Assembly: GCA_024304995.1 (NCBI GenBank)
Contig: JAMWZD010000001.1
Location: 1-64,000, forward strand
DNA length: 64,000 nt
Direction of reading: 5' to 3'
Source of the DNA: Rickettsiales bacterium
GTDB taxonomy: Bacteria > Pseudomonadota > Alphaproteobacteria > Rickettsiales > UBA998
Shown here: positions 40,319 through 49,113 of the stretch, piece by piece
Layout: every line of letters starts with the position of its first letter
Numbering within the stretch: position 1 is the first letter of the stretch
Notes under the pieces: model-generated
Told to the model about the DNA's origin: nothing
Databases searched by the model: none
What the model saw: only the letters and a program-made list of their open reading frames with translations
Translations under genes and position numbers: made by a program

Positions 40319-41095
40319 ATGAAAGCGTCTCACCTTAATATCCTCTTTGCCGCATGTGCCATGCTGGCAGTTTCCTTCAGTGCGCGTGCGAATATGCCCG
40401 TCATTGAAAACCCTACGCAACATGAGAAAGTGGCTTATACTATACGTTATCTTGGTCTTGATGTGGGGAAGATATGGCTCTGGTGGGAAGAAAATGATGC
40501 ATTTTACAAAGTCACATCTTTGGTGAAAACCTCTGGCATTGCGCGTATGTTAAGCAAGCAGAAGCGCACGGTTGAACTATTTGGCAAAAAAGAAAAGGGG
40601 CAGCTGGTCCCGTTGCGATATAATTCTCATGTGGAATATCCTAATAAGGAAAAATCCGTTTCCATGTTGTTTGATAATGGACATATTGTCAGCTATCGCA
40701 CTGTTCCTGATAATGACACTGTGCTGAGCGATGAACAGCAATATGCTGCGAAAGACCCGCTTTCCGTTCTGCTGTCCTTCATGCACCATGCAACGCACGC
40801 CCCAAAAGCCGCATTTCCTTTCACTACCACCAGTTTTGATGGCAAGCGCCTGAACCGCATTTATGCACTCCCTACTATTGCGCCTGATCTATGTGATTCA
40901 CCGTCCTGTCTGGCATACAGCGTTTTCCGCACACCTCTGGCAGGGTATAACGCCAAAAAAATGGAGAAATATAAAAAAGGTGAACCACCTGTGTTTATGT
41001 CTGTCAGACCAGAGAATTCGCATTTCCCAGAACAGCTAAATTTGGATACCCTGTTGGGCGGGTTATATATTCTGCGCACTCAGGATGAGGATTAA
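40319..41095 (+). CDS. DUF3108 periplasmic protein
   Basis: The protein (258 aa from ATG 40319) has a signal peptide (FAACAMLAVSFSARA) and the DUF3108 pattern TIRYLGLDVGKIWLWWEEND. The fold is probably a beta barrel-like periplasmic domain. Members are conserved in Proteobacteria and are probably envelope proteins of unknown role. Upstream in-frame ATGs do not give a signal peptide. Its stop overlaps the end of convergent bamE by 4 bp. Confidence 0.8.
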   Translation: MKASHLNILFAACAMLAVSFSARANMPVIENPTQHEKVAYTIRYLGLDVGKIWLWWEENDAFYKVTSLVKTSGIARMLSKQKRTVELFGKKEKGQLVPLRYNSHVEYPNKEKSVSMLFDNGHIVSYRTVPDNDTVLSDEQQYAAKDPLSVLLSFMHHATHAPKAAFPFTTTSFDGKRLNRIYALPTIAPDLCDSPSCLAYSVFRTPLAGYNAKKMEKYKKGEPPVFMSVRPENSHFPEQLNLDTLLGGLYILRTQDED

Positions 41096-41577
41096 GGCGC
41101 TCCAGGCCCTTGCAGACCAGGCTGACGACCATCACTATTGAACCGTCCGACATTGCCTAATATCTGTTCCAGCACGCCAAGCTCATGCCCTTCGGTGGGG
41201 GTAATATCTTCTGCCATCTGAATATCGCGCTTGTCTTTCATGTCGTAACCATTAATAGACTCCACAACACCACTATCATTAAAAGCGATGCGCGTGACTT
41301 TCTGTTCGGTGATTTCGGGTTTTAGGAATGCTACGGCCTCTTTGCGCTTGGCAACATAATACCATATTTCCTGACCGAAATTATTGGTGATGGAAGGGCT
41401 GCCAAGCAGTTCCATCACGTCGTCTCGGGTGCTGACATTAGGCTGAATTTTTTCCACACGGTTAAATGCATCCACATGCCCACGATTATTCACCCGTGGA
41501 GGAATGCAGGCAGTCAGCAACATGACGAAAATTAGTGCTAAAAATGATGGTTTTGAGAGTGGTAATTGACATTTCAT
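41092..41577 (-). CDS. bamE: BamE/SmpA outer-membrane assembly lipoprotein
   Basis: The 161-aa lipoprotein has a signal ending in LLTAC and the SmpA/OmlA domain (VEKIQPNVSTRDDVMELLGSP, then GQEIWYYVAKRKE). BamE supports the BamA complex that inserts outer-membrane beta barrels. The C-terminal extension (about 40 residues, ending QPGLQGPGAP) is longer than in E. coli, as in other alphaproteobacteria. It is divergent from the cytochrome chaperone gene at 41619. Confidence 0.9.
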   Translation of the reverse strand: MKCQLPLSKPSFLALIFVMLLTACIPPRVNNRGHVDAFNRVEKIQPNVSTRDDVMELLGSPSITNNFGQEIWYYVAKRKEAVAFLKPEITEQKVTRIAFNDSGVVESINGYDMKDKRDIQMAEDITPTEGHELGVLEQILGNVGRFNSDGRQPGLQGPGAP

Positions 41578-41618
41578 GCATTATATTGTGATGTAAAGCC
41601 TTAATTCATTCAACTGCT

Positions 41619-42140
41619 ATGTTACATTATATTACAAAATTTTTCGTTCCCTCCAAATTGACGCATCACGCATACGCTTTATATGCGCAGATCAATGAGG
41701 AATCCCGCCAGCAGCGCTTCTTTGATGACTGGAACGTGCCAGACACGCTGGATGGCAGATTTGAAATGATTTTGCTGCATATGTTCATCTATCTGCATAC
41801 GCTGAAAAATTTGTCTGAAGACACTACAGAACTGCAACGCAAGCTGATTGAAGCATTTTTTGAGGATATGGATCGCTCTATCAGAGAAATGGGAATTGGC
41901 GACACAGGCGTGAGCAAACGCGTTAAAAATATGGCTAATGCATTTTATGGGCGGATTCACGCGTTTGAAGTGGCATTGGGAGATGACAAGGCGATGCATG
42001 AGGCTTTAGTAAAAAACACATTTGCCACGGCAGAAAACAAACCAGAATCGACTCATCATATTGTAAGCTATATCAATAAACGTCTGGATAAACTCAAACG
42101 GCAGCCAATTACGGATGCATCATTCATAAGCGCTGCCTGA
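41619..42140 (+). CDS. Ubiquinol-cytochrome c chaperone, CBP3 family
   Basis: The 173-aa protein matches the CBP3/UQCC1 domain: FFVPSKLTHHAYALYAQI, a central LDGRFEMILLHMFIYLHTLK and KRVKNMANAFYGRIHAFE. In mitochondria and alphaproteobacteria this family helps make cytochrome b of complex III. Its last base is the first base of the holC ATG, so the two are coupled. Presence points to aerobic respiration with a bc1 complex. Confidence 0.88.
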   Translation: MLHYITKFFVPSKLTHHAYALYAQINEESRQQRFFDDWNVPDTLDGRFEMILLHMFIYLHTLKNLSEDTTELQRKLIEAFFEDMDRSIREMGIGDTGVSKRVKNMANAFYGRIHAFEVALGDDKAMHEALVKNTFATAENKPESTHHIVSYINKRLDKLKRQPITDASFISAA

Positions 42141-42616
42141 TGCAGATTCAGTTTTATCATTTGCTGACCACTCCGCTTGAAGTCGCGCTGCCAAAACTGG
42201 CAGAAATGGCGGTTGCAAAAGAGATGCGTTGTGTGGTGGTGGCAGATGATGCGATGATAGATATTCTGGATAAAAGCCTGTGGACATTTTCCCAGAACAG
42301 CTTTGTGCCGCATCTGAAGTTAAGTGAATGTGAAGCAGATCATGCGAAGGAACAACCAATCTTGCTGCATAATTGCGTCACTGACGAAAATAATCCTGAA
42401 CTATGCATGGTCACTAATGATCGTTATTTTGAAGAACTTCCAAAAGTTTCGCGCATTTTTGACATTTTTAATGGCAATGATAGCGGAGCGACAGAAAAGG
42501 CGCGCGAGCGCTGGTCTGCTTATAAAGCGAGAAACATCCACCTGACCTATGTTAAACAGCAGGATAACGGTGCGTGGAAAACAGAGATGAACGTCAACGC
42601 GCCAGACGCGCAATAA
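42140..42616 (+). CDS. holC: DNA polymerase III chi subunit
   Basis: The 158-aa protein matches HolC: FYHLLTTPLEVALPKLAEMA at the N-terminus, DKSLWTFSQNSFVPH and ILLHNCVTDENNPE in the middle. Chi links the clamp loader to single-strand binding protein. It is read with the bc1 chaperone gene and ends one base before convergent mlaC. Confidence 0.88.
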   Translation: MQIQFYHLLTTPLEVALPKLAEMAVAKEMRCVVVADDAMIDILDKSLWTFSQNSFVPHLKLSECEADHAKEQPILLHNCVTDENNPELCMVTNDRYFEELPKVSRIFDIFNGNDSGATEKARERWSAYKARNIHLTYVKQQDNGAWKTEMNVNAPDAQ

Positions 42617-43216
42617 TTATGCGCGACCTGATTTTTTGTTCAGCGCCTTGATCAATGCATCCACCCCTTTGCGGCTTACTACAGAGTCAAATTCTGAGCG
42701 TTGTGTTGTAATCAGACTGATGCCTTCTACCACAATATCATAAATTTTGTAGGTTCCACCATCCGCGCGGATTTTATAATCGATTAGCACTGGTTTTCCC
42801 TGATTGCGGAATAACTCCATAGTCAGAGCGTATTTATTGTCAGAAAGGTCTCTTGGCAGATTGACCTGATAATGTTCACCTGAATATTCTTTGAGACGGT
42901 CAGTGTAGCTTCCGATCATAAATGCGCGATATGCTTTGATAAAATTCTGCTTTTGTGCCTCAGATGCCGTTCTCCAATGGCGGCCCAGCACAAAGCGGCC
43001 AACCCACTCAATATCAATATAACGCGAAAATATGCCTTCCAGCTCTTGACGAACCATTGCATCTGACTTGTTGCTTTGCACCACTTCAAGCACGTCTTCT
43101 GCCACTTTATGGACAAAGTCCTGTTGTGGTGTTTTTGGCGCTTTAGTTGTTTCCGCAAACGATGCAGCAGAAACAACAATAATAAGGCTGAATAGCAGAG
43201 TTCTTAACATTATCAT
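42617..43216 (-). CDS. mlaC: MlaC phospholipid-shuttle protein
   Basis: The 199-aa periplasmic protein has a signal peptide (LRTLLFSLIIVVSAASFA) and the Ttg2D/MlaC domain (GIFSRYIDIEWVGRFVLGRH, YGSYTDRL-like, YKIYDIVVEGISLITTQRSE). It carries phospholipid between outer-membrane MlaA and the inner-membrane MlaFEDB complex. Starts at 43216 or 43210 give the same signal peptide. It lies 7 bp after mlaA. The partner genes mlaE and mlaF are 14 kb away. Confidence 0.9.
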   Translation of the reverse strand: MIMLRTLLFSLIIVVSAASFAETTKAPKTPQQDFVHKVAEDVLEVVQSNKSDAMVRQELEGIFSRYIDIEWVGRFVLGRHWRTASEAQKQNFIKAYRAFMIGSYTDRLKEYSGEHYQVNLPRDLSDNKYALTMELFRNQGKPVLIDYKIRADGGTYKIYDIVVEGISLITTQRSEFDSVVSRKGVDALIKALNKKSGRA

Positions 43217-43223
43217 ATATCCG

Positions 43224-43931
43224 TTATTGACCATCATTAGAATGAGTATTGGCAATCATAGCCTGTCTGCGCTGATGGTAGGCGCTTCTGAATGCTGCGT
43301 AAGGATCAAGTGATGACTCACGAATATCTTCTATTGTGCCAAGCAGACGGTAACGCGTATCAATGCCTTCCAGCACAATGCGCCCGATTACGTAACGATC
43401 TTCTTCGATATAGTTATAAGGGTCACTGTAAAAATCAACAAATGTGCCACCAGTGTCTCGCAAATTAGATGGCCCTAATAGTGGCAGCACCAGATATGGT
43501 CCACCGCCAACACCCCACGCACCGAGCGTCTGTCCAAAATCTTCACGATGCACTGTCAGATCAGTATTAGCACCTGCAAAATCAAAAATTCCTGCAACCC
43601 CTAATGTGGAATTTAAAATGAAGCTCCATAATGAAGAAAATGCATTTTCAGGATTGCCCTGCAACACTGAATTTACGAACACGACTGGCATACGCAGATT
43701 TCTCAGCACGTTGGTCACCCCGCGCTTTGCAGGCTTTGGCAACACATAATCATACCCTTGAGCAACTGGCTTCAGCACATATTTATCTGCATATACATTA
43801 AACTCATAAACCACACGGTTTGCAGGCTCCAGCGGATCATAGGCTTCTGCCGCAGGAGATTGCGCGTGCGCGTTAAACGAGATTCCAGCAGTAAACATTG
43901 CAACTGCCGCTATTACAGGTATATATTTCAT
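43224..43931 (-). CDS. mlaA: MlaA/VacJ outer-membrane lipid-asymmetry protein
   Basis: The 235-aa protein has the MlaA pattern YDPLEPANRVVYEFNVYADK, GDFGQTLG-like HREDFGQTLGAWGVGGGPYL and VDFYSDPYNYI. It removes misplaced phospholipid from the outer leaflet. Its signal peptide ends AHAQSP with no lipobox cysteine, so it is secreted rather than lipidated, unlike E. coli MlaA. It is the first gene of an mlaA-mlaC operon. Confidence 0.9.
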   Translation of the reverse strand: MKYIPVIAAVAMFTAGISFNAHAQSPAAEAYDPLEPANRVVYEFNVYADKYVLKPVAQGYDYVLPKPAKRGVTNVLRNLRMPVVFVNSVLQGNPENAFSSLWSFILNSTLGVAGIFDFAGANTDLTVHREDFGQTLGAWGVGGGPYLVLPLLGPSNLRDTGGTFVDFYSDPYNYIEEDRYVIGRIVLEGIDTRYRLLGTIEDIRESSLDPYAAFRSAYHQRRQAMIANTHSNDGQ

Positions 43932-44132
43932 AAGGCATTTTTATAATTATAATTTCTAATGATTATTATCAGTTTTAAAGATGTAAGAACAGTAAAAACC
44001 ACGACATATTTCGAAAACAATATTATAAATTTATCATGTATTCTAATTAACACGGGTCTGAAACAGAAAAATCAGGAAAAATGGCTTGCTTAAAACTGCG
44101 CTGACATTACTATTTCTGCTGGACAAAAAGAA

Positions 44133-45062
44133 ATGATTGTAAAAATGAAACAGACACGTAATTTCAGCGAAGAAAAGCAGCAGGCACTTTATAGTTTCTA
44201 TACGAAACCACCAAAAGCAGTCTCTTTTGAGTTTTTCCCCCCTAAAACAGAAAAATCAGAAGAAGAACTATGGCATGAAATTACAGCGCTTTCTGCCCTG
44301 AACCCATCTTTCGTGTCCGTAACTTATGGCGCAGGCGGTTCCACACGTGAACGCACCCATGCCACGATTAAACGGATTATTGATGAAACTGACTTAAAAC
44401 CTGCAGCACATTTGACCTGCGTAGGGGCATCAAAAGCAGATGTGGATGCGGTTGCCAAATCCTATTGGGATGCAGGCGTGCGGCATATTGTGGCACTTCG
44501 CGGCGATGCACCTGACGGGCAGGAATATCAGCCACATCCTGAAGGTTATGCCTATGCATCTGACCTGGTTGATGGGTTAAAAAAAATAGGGGATTTTGAT
44601 ATCAGCGTGGCTGCCTACCCTGAAATGCATCCGCAAGCCACCTCTCTTGATGATGATATAGACCATCTGAAACGCAAAATAGATGCAGGAGCGACGCGCG
44701 CTATCACGCAGTTCTTTTTTGACCCTGACCTTTATCTGCGCTTTATGGACAAGGCAGATGCGGCAGGCATTACCGTTCCTATCATTCCTGGCATTCTGCC
44801 CGTTAGCAACATTCATCAGCTTAAAAAGTTCGCAAAAATGTGCGGCTCGTCCGTGCCTGAGTGGATGGATGAATTATTTTTGGATATTGTGGATGATAAA
44901 GACCTTTATCAACAAACCGCTGCTTATGTGACTGCATCCATGTGCAGACGTTTGCGGCTGGAAGGAGTAGAAGAATTTCACTTCTACACCCTCAACCGCG
45001 CCATGTTAACAAAAACAATATGTCATTTGCTTGGAGTGCGCCCTGAAAAGCCTGCCGCTTAA
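44133..45062 (+). CDS. metF: Methylenetetrahydrofolate reductase
   Basis: The 309-aa enzyme reduces 5,10-methylene-THF to 5-methyl-THF for methionine synthesis, using FAD. Family motifs are VSFEFFPPKTEKSEEELW, VTYGAGGSTRERT, HLTCVG, and ALRGDAPDG. Length is normal. The 200-bp leader is AT-rich and I see no riboswitch that I can support. The end overlaps the convergent EF-hand gene by 4 bp. Confidence 0.95.
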   Translation: MIVKMKQTRNFSEEKQQALYSFYTKPPKAVSFEFFPPKTEKSEEELWHEITALSALNPSFVSVTYGAGGSTRERTHATIKRIIDETDLKPAAHLTCVGASKADVDAVAKSYWDAGVRHIVALRGDAPDGQEYQPHPEGYAYASDLVDGLKKIGDFDISVAAYPEMHPQATSLDDDIDHLKRKIDAGATRAITQFFFDPDLYLRFMDKADAAGITVPIIPGILPVSNIHQLKKFAKMCGSSVPEWMDELFLDIVDDKDLYQQTAAYVTASMCRRLRLEGVEEFHFYTLNRAMLTKTICHLLGVRPEKPAA

Positions 45063-45400
45063 CGTTCTATTGCGCCTTTATCTTTTGCACCACCCGTTGG
45101 TGCCTGCAACATATCACTGGAATCTGCTTCACGGGCATCCAGATTGCTAAAATCAAGCGTCTCGGGAAGTGGGGTGTTTTTAATTGCTTCCAGCACTTGT
45201 GCGTTGTCACGAAGATTCAATGGAATCTCTGCTGATGTGGATGCTTCTTTATCTACCACCACTTCCTGCACTGGCTCAGATCCGCGCGGCTGAGACACTC
45301 CTGCCCCTAGCATTGCTTCAATTTCTGAACGTGAAAGTTTTCCGTCTTTATCAGCATCAATCTCTTTGAAGCCGTCAGTATCTTTAATATTATCGCTCAT
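45059..45400 (-). CDS. Small EF-hand protein
   Basis: The 113-aa protein has one clear calcium-binding EF-hand near its start: FKEIDADKDGKLSRSEIEAML, with loop ligands at positions 1, 3, 5, 9 and 12. The rest is acidic, probably disordered, and ends in GGAKDKGAIER. No signal peptide is visible. Function is unknown; a single EF-hand often needs a partner to bind calcium well. Confidence 0.7.
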   Translation of the reverse strand: MSDNIKDTDGFKEIDADKDGKLSRSEIEAMLGAGVSQPRGSEPVQEVVVDKEASTSAEIPLNLRDNAQVLEAIKNTPLPETLDFSNLDAREADSSDMLQAPTGGAKDKGAIER

Positions 45401-45458
45401 AATGTTCCTCTCTAATTTCTATACTGAGAAATATAACATAAAAAAGCGTTAAATAATA

Positions 45459-47543
45459 TTAATTATCAATGACAATGACATCTGCACGTTCTGTTGCTCC
45501 GCTGGTCGCTTCATTTCCAAGCGCCTGCACAGAAATGCGCACATTATCCACTCCCAGATCAATCAGAAATGCACGTACTGCAAGCGCTCTTGCCAGTGAA
45601 ATACGTTTTGCAATGCTGCTTTGGTCATCACTGGCAGATGCATAGGCAATCACTTTGATTTTGCTGTTTGCATTGGCAATCAGGTCTTTCGAAAGATTGA
45701 TAAGCGGCTGTTGATAAGATAATGGCACTTCCGTTTCCGATTGTGAGAACAACACTGTTAAATCAGCATTCTGATTGTTTCCAGACATAATATCCAGCGA
45801 ATCAAGCGATGGCAGCGGCTCTGAATCCAGCGATGCAAGATCATTTTCTACAACATCATCTGGCACAATAGAGTTGATGCTTTCCTGCGTTCTCGCCGTC
45901 TCTGGCATTGGCAGCCCAGGCAATGGCGGCAAACCGCTCTCGTTACTGGCTGTTTCAAACACATCCACATCATCCTGCTGCTCATTGTTGAATGAAGGCA
46001 GTGGTGGCAGTGAATTATCTGATGTCAGACTTTGCTCATCTTCTGAAACGTTGCCAAAATCTGGCAATGGAGGGAGACCTGCATTTTCAGACGTAGCGCT
46101 ATCAGTTGGCAATTCCGGCAATGATGGCGGTTTTTGACCGTCTGATGGCAATGGAGGCAGTCCCGCAACAGGAGGCTGTTTCTTAGCTGCTTCTTTCACC
46201 TCTGGCAGTGGCGGCAGACCGACTGGTGGTGGCGTTGCAGTTTTTTCATCTCCACCGAGGAAAGAACGTATAGAGCTTTTAATGCTTGGTAACAGCCCCT
46301 CTTCTTTTTTAGGTGGCAATTTCGCAATAGCAGGCTTTGGCGGCTCTGGTGCAGTAACAACAGGTGGTGCTGTATCAGGCACTGCTGGTGGCGCAAGGCT
46401 TGGCTCTGGCAAATTTTCAATCACAGGCGGCGCTTCAGAAACTTGCGGTTCTGCTGGAAGCGTATCAAGCGATGGAAGCTCAGGCATCCCATCATCTAAC
46501 GCGGCGAGTTCCTGCTCAATATCATCGAGATTTACCGCGTCTTCCACGTTCTCTTCAACGGTAGTTGAAGCCTGTTTCACATCATTTTTGGTCTCATCAA
46601 CCTCTGGCAGACTTAATTCTGGCAAAGGCTCTGGCTTAGGAGCTTCCTTTTCAACCTTTTCTGCCACTTTCACTGGTTCTTTCTTCTCTTCCGCTTTTGG
46701 CAGTGTTAATTCTGGCAATTCAGGCTCTTCTGCGCCGAAAGACTCAAAATCCAGATCTTCCAGATCGGGTTCAGGTAATGCTGCTGGCGGTGGTGGTGGA
46801 GTTTGCTCCTTCTTCGCCACTTTCACCTGTTCTTTTGGCTCTGGTGCTTTTGCAACTGGCGGTTCTGGTGCAACATCATCCAGTGTAAATTCCTGCGTCT
46901 GACCACCTGATACATTCTCTTCCACAATTTCCAGCGGTGGCAGATCATCAAAATTGTCAAAATCCATCGTTGGCACAGGCGCAACAGGTTTTGGTGCTAC
47001 TTTTGGCTCTGGCTTCGGCGCAGCTATTTTCGGTTCTGGCACTGGCTTCGGCTTGGCAATTTTCTTTTCTGGTTCCTGCTTCGCAATTACTGGCTCTGGC
47101 GCTGGCTTAGCCAGTTTCTTTGGCTGCTCTTTTGGTTTTTCAGGCGCTTTTGCCACCATAGGCGGCTCTGGTATTACTTCCTTGATCACGGGCGCTGGCT
47201 GCGGTTTTGGCGCGGCTACTACAGGTGAAGGGCGCTGTGGCACTGGCGCATATTGCGGCTGAACGGGCGCTGGCTGCGCCTGACGCACAGGAGGCGGCGT
47301 TGGCGCACCAAACGGAATCTGCTCAGGAATCTGTGGTTGAACAGGCTGGCGCGCATCCGCCTGAGGGTTATAAGCTGGAACTGCTGGCGCTACGGTAGAC
47401 TGGCGCAATGCTCGCAATGCATCCATACGCACTTCAACACTGGGTTGATCTGGCACGAGCTGACGACGCGCCTGCACTGAATGCGCGCTAAGGCTCACAA
47501 TACTTACTGTGCTTAAAAGTAAAACCAATGACGTGCGTTGCAT
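45459..47543 (-). CDS. Proline-rich OmpA-like protein
   Basis: The product (694 aa from ATG 47543) starts with a signal peptide (TSLVLLLSTVSIVSLSAHSVQA). A long Pro/Ala/Glu/Lys-rich part follows, then at least six LPPLP units (GLPPLPSDG, GLPPLPDFG and so on). It ends in an OmpA-like domain (KIKVIAYASASDDQSSIAKR, SLARALAVRAFLIDLGV). Such proteins probably span the periplasm and bind peptidoglycan. The upstream start at 47633 lacks a signal peptide at its N-terminus. It may tether the outer membrane to the wall. Confidence 0.82.
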   Translation of the reverse strand: MQRTSLVLLLSTVSIVSLSAHSVQARRQLVPDQPSVEVRMDALRALRQSTVAPAVPAYNPQADARQPVQPQIPEQIPFGAPTPPPVRQAQPAPVQPQYAPVPQRPSPVVAAPKPQPAPVIKEVIPEPPMVAKAPEKPKEQPKKLAKPAPEPVIAKQEPEKKIAKPKPVPEPKIAAPKPEPKVAPKPVAPVPTMDFDNFDDLPPLEIVEENVSGGQTQEFTLDDVAPEPPVAKAPEPKEQVKVAKKEQTPPPPPAALPEPDLEDLDFESFGAEEPELPELTLPKAEEKKEPVKVAEKVEKEAPKPEPLPELSLPEVDETKNDVKQASTTVEENVEDAVNLDDIEQELAALDDGMPELPSLDTLPAEPQVSEAPPVIENLPEPSLAPPAVPDTAPPVVTAPEPPKPAIAKLPPKKEEGLLPSIKSSIRSFLGGDEKTATPPPVGLPPLPEVKEAAKKQPPVAGLPPLPSDGQKPPSLPELPTDSATSENAGLPPLPDFGNVSEDEQSLTSDNSLPPLPSFNNEQQDDVDVFETASNESGLPPLPGLPMPETARTQESINSIVPDDVVENDLASLDSEPLPSLDSLDIMSGNNQNADLTVLFSQSETEVPLSYQQPLINLSKDLIANANSKIKVIAYASASDDQSSIAKRISLARALAVRAFLIDLGVDNVRISVQALGNEATSGATERADVIVIDN

Positions 47544-47653
47544 AAGCGTAGAAAACCCGGATTCTATAAATGTTATATTATTCGTTAAATTAGCGAATAT
47601 TTGCCGATGTGCAAGCGAAACTTCATTTTTCACTTACGTCATCAACCATTTTG

Positions 47654-48472
47654 TTATTTGCGGTTTAACAGCGCATCACATGAAACCGGGCTACCCGCAA
47701 GAATAGACAAGGATTCATAAGGGCTATCCTTTGTGCCGCATGGCAGACTCATCACCCCGCCAGCTTCCTGCACCAGCAAAATTCCTGCTGCGAGATCCCA
47801 TTTCTGCAATTTTGGAAACCATGCAGCGTCATATCTGCCTGCGGCAACATATGCCAGATCAAGCGCTGCTGCGCCGCTGCGGCGGATAACACAATCCATG
47901 CCGTCGGCATAATCTGCCAGTGCAGAACATTCTTTTGATGCCTGCCCGCGACGACGAGACGTGCCTGTGACAAAGTAAAAATCTGTTTCACGACGTGAGA
48001 CCTGCAAACGGCGAGTATTCACAAATGCGCCTTTGCCCTTCTCCGCTACAAACATTTCATCATGCACGGGGTCATACACCACACCTGCGATAATTTCAGA
48101 GCCATTATGCGTTTTTTTCTCCACACCAATAGAAACGCAGAAATAAGGAATAGCGTGCATAAAATTGGTCGTGCCATCCAGAGGGTCAATCACCCAGCGA
48201 CAATCCGAATCACCAGATTCTTCGCCACCTTCTTCCATTAAAAAGCCAAAGTCAGGACGGGCTTTTTTCAGTTGCTGATAAAGAATTTTTTCCACGCGCT
48301 TGTCTGTTTCCGTCACAAAATCCATCGCGCCTTTTTTGGAAACCTGCAGATGATCCACTTCACCAAAGTCACGCAGAATCTGACGGGTTGTTTTGTCTGC
48401 GGCTGCCGTCATCACGTTGATTAGCGGAGTGGTCAGACCATAGCGGCGCTGATAATTATTGGCTGATTGCAT
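47654..48472 (-). CDS. suhB: Inositol-1-monophosphatase family protein
   Basis: The 272-aa enzyme hydrolyses inositol phosphate or similar sugar phosphates with magnesium. The metal-binding motifs are FLMEEGGEESG, WVIDPLDGTTNF and WDLAAGILLVQEAGG. Its start shares a base with the efp stop, and efp-suhB order is common in alphaproteobacteria. In E. coli SuhB also acts in rRNA transcription; that role is not shown here. Confidence 0.92.
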   Translation of the reverse strand: MQSANNYQRRYGLTTPLINVMTAAADKTTRQILRDFGEVDHLQVSKKGAMDFVTETDKRVEKILYQQLKKARPDFGFLMEEGGEESGDSDCRWVIDPLDGTTNFMHAIPYFCVSIGVEKKTHNGSEIIAGVVYDPVHDEMFVAEKGKGAFVNTRRLQVSRRETDFYFVTGTSRRRGQASKECSALADYADGMDCVIRRSGAAALDLAYVAAGRYDAAWFPKLQKWDLAAGILLVQEAGGVMSLPCGTKDSPYESLSILAGSPVSCDALLNRK

Positions 48473-49038
48473 TAGTCTTTCGCTCGCTCTATGTAAGTTA
48501 CTTCATTTGTGTCCACCACCACGCGGTCACCCTGAGTAATGAATGGAGGCACCATCACCCGCACGCCATTTGTCAGGATGGCTGGTTTGTTGGAAGATGC
48601 AGCGGTCTGCCCCTTAACAACAGGTTCTGTTTCCTGAACTTCCAGCGTCACCTGCGCTGGCAGCGCCACGCTAATGGGCTCACCTTCATATAGCTCCAGC
48701 GTCACTTCCATATTTTCTTCTAAGAAGGCTAATCTGTCTTCCAGCATTTCTTTGCCAATGTCGATTTGCTCAAATGTTTCCTGATCCATAAAGACCAGCT
48801 TATCTCCATCCTCATAAAGATACTGATATTCTTTCTGATCCAGTCGCACACGCTCAACGGATTCACTGGAACGGAAACGCTCATTCAGCTTGGTTCCGTT
48901 GCGAATATCTTTCATTTCCACCTGATTGAATGCGCCACCTTTGCCAGGTTTTACGTGCTGCGTTTTCACTACAACCCATAATTCACCCTTATGTTCCAAC
49001 ACATTGCCTACGCGAATAGAAACACCGTCAATCTTCAT
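48472..49038 (-). CDS. efp: Translation elongation factor P
   Basis: The 188-aa factor relieves ribosome stalling on polyproline. It has the N-terminal KOW-like domain with the tip [10 protein letters not shown], whose lysine is the usual modification site, then two OB domains. It is relevant that a strongly proline-rich protein is encoded nearby. The suhB gene is translated directly after it. Confidence 0.95.
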   Translation of the reverse strand: MKIDGVSIRVGNVLEHKGELWVVVKTQHVKPGKGGAFNQVEMKDIRNGTKLNERFRSSESVERVRLDQKEYQYLYEDGDKLVFMDQETFEQIDIGKEMLEDRLAFLEENMEVTLELYEGEPISVALPAQVTLEVQETEPVVKGQTAASSNKPAILTNGVRVMVPPFITQGDRVVVDTNEVTYIERAKD

Positions 49039-49113
49039 AATCTGCCTGTCTGTTTGATTTTGTGAAGTTAGTATCTAGCAAACTATCACAAAAGACACAA
49101 TGCAGAAATAGGA

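Noticed and set aside
43932-44132. Possible SAM riboswitch in the metF leader
   Set aside because: The leader is AT-rich and has a few suggestive words (TTGCTTAAAACTGCGC), but I could not build the stem and pseudoknot of SAM-II or SAM-V classes from it.
46282-47262. Plus-strand Ser/Gly-rich frames opposite the proline-rich OmpA-like gene
   Set aside because: They are complements of repeated Pro/Ala/Glu codons and have no independent support.
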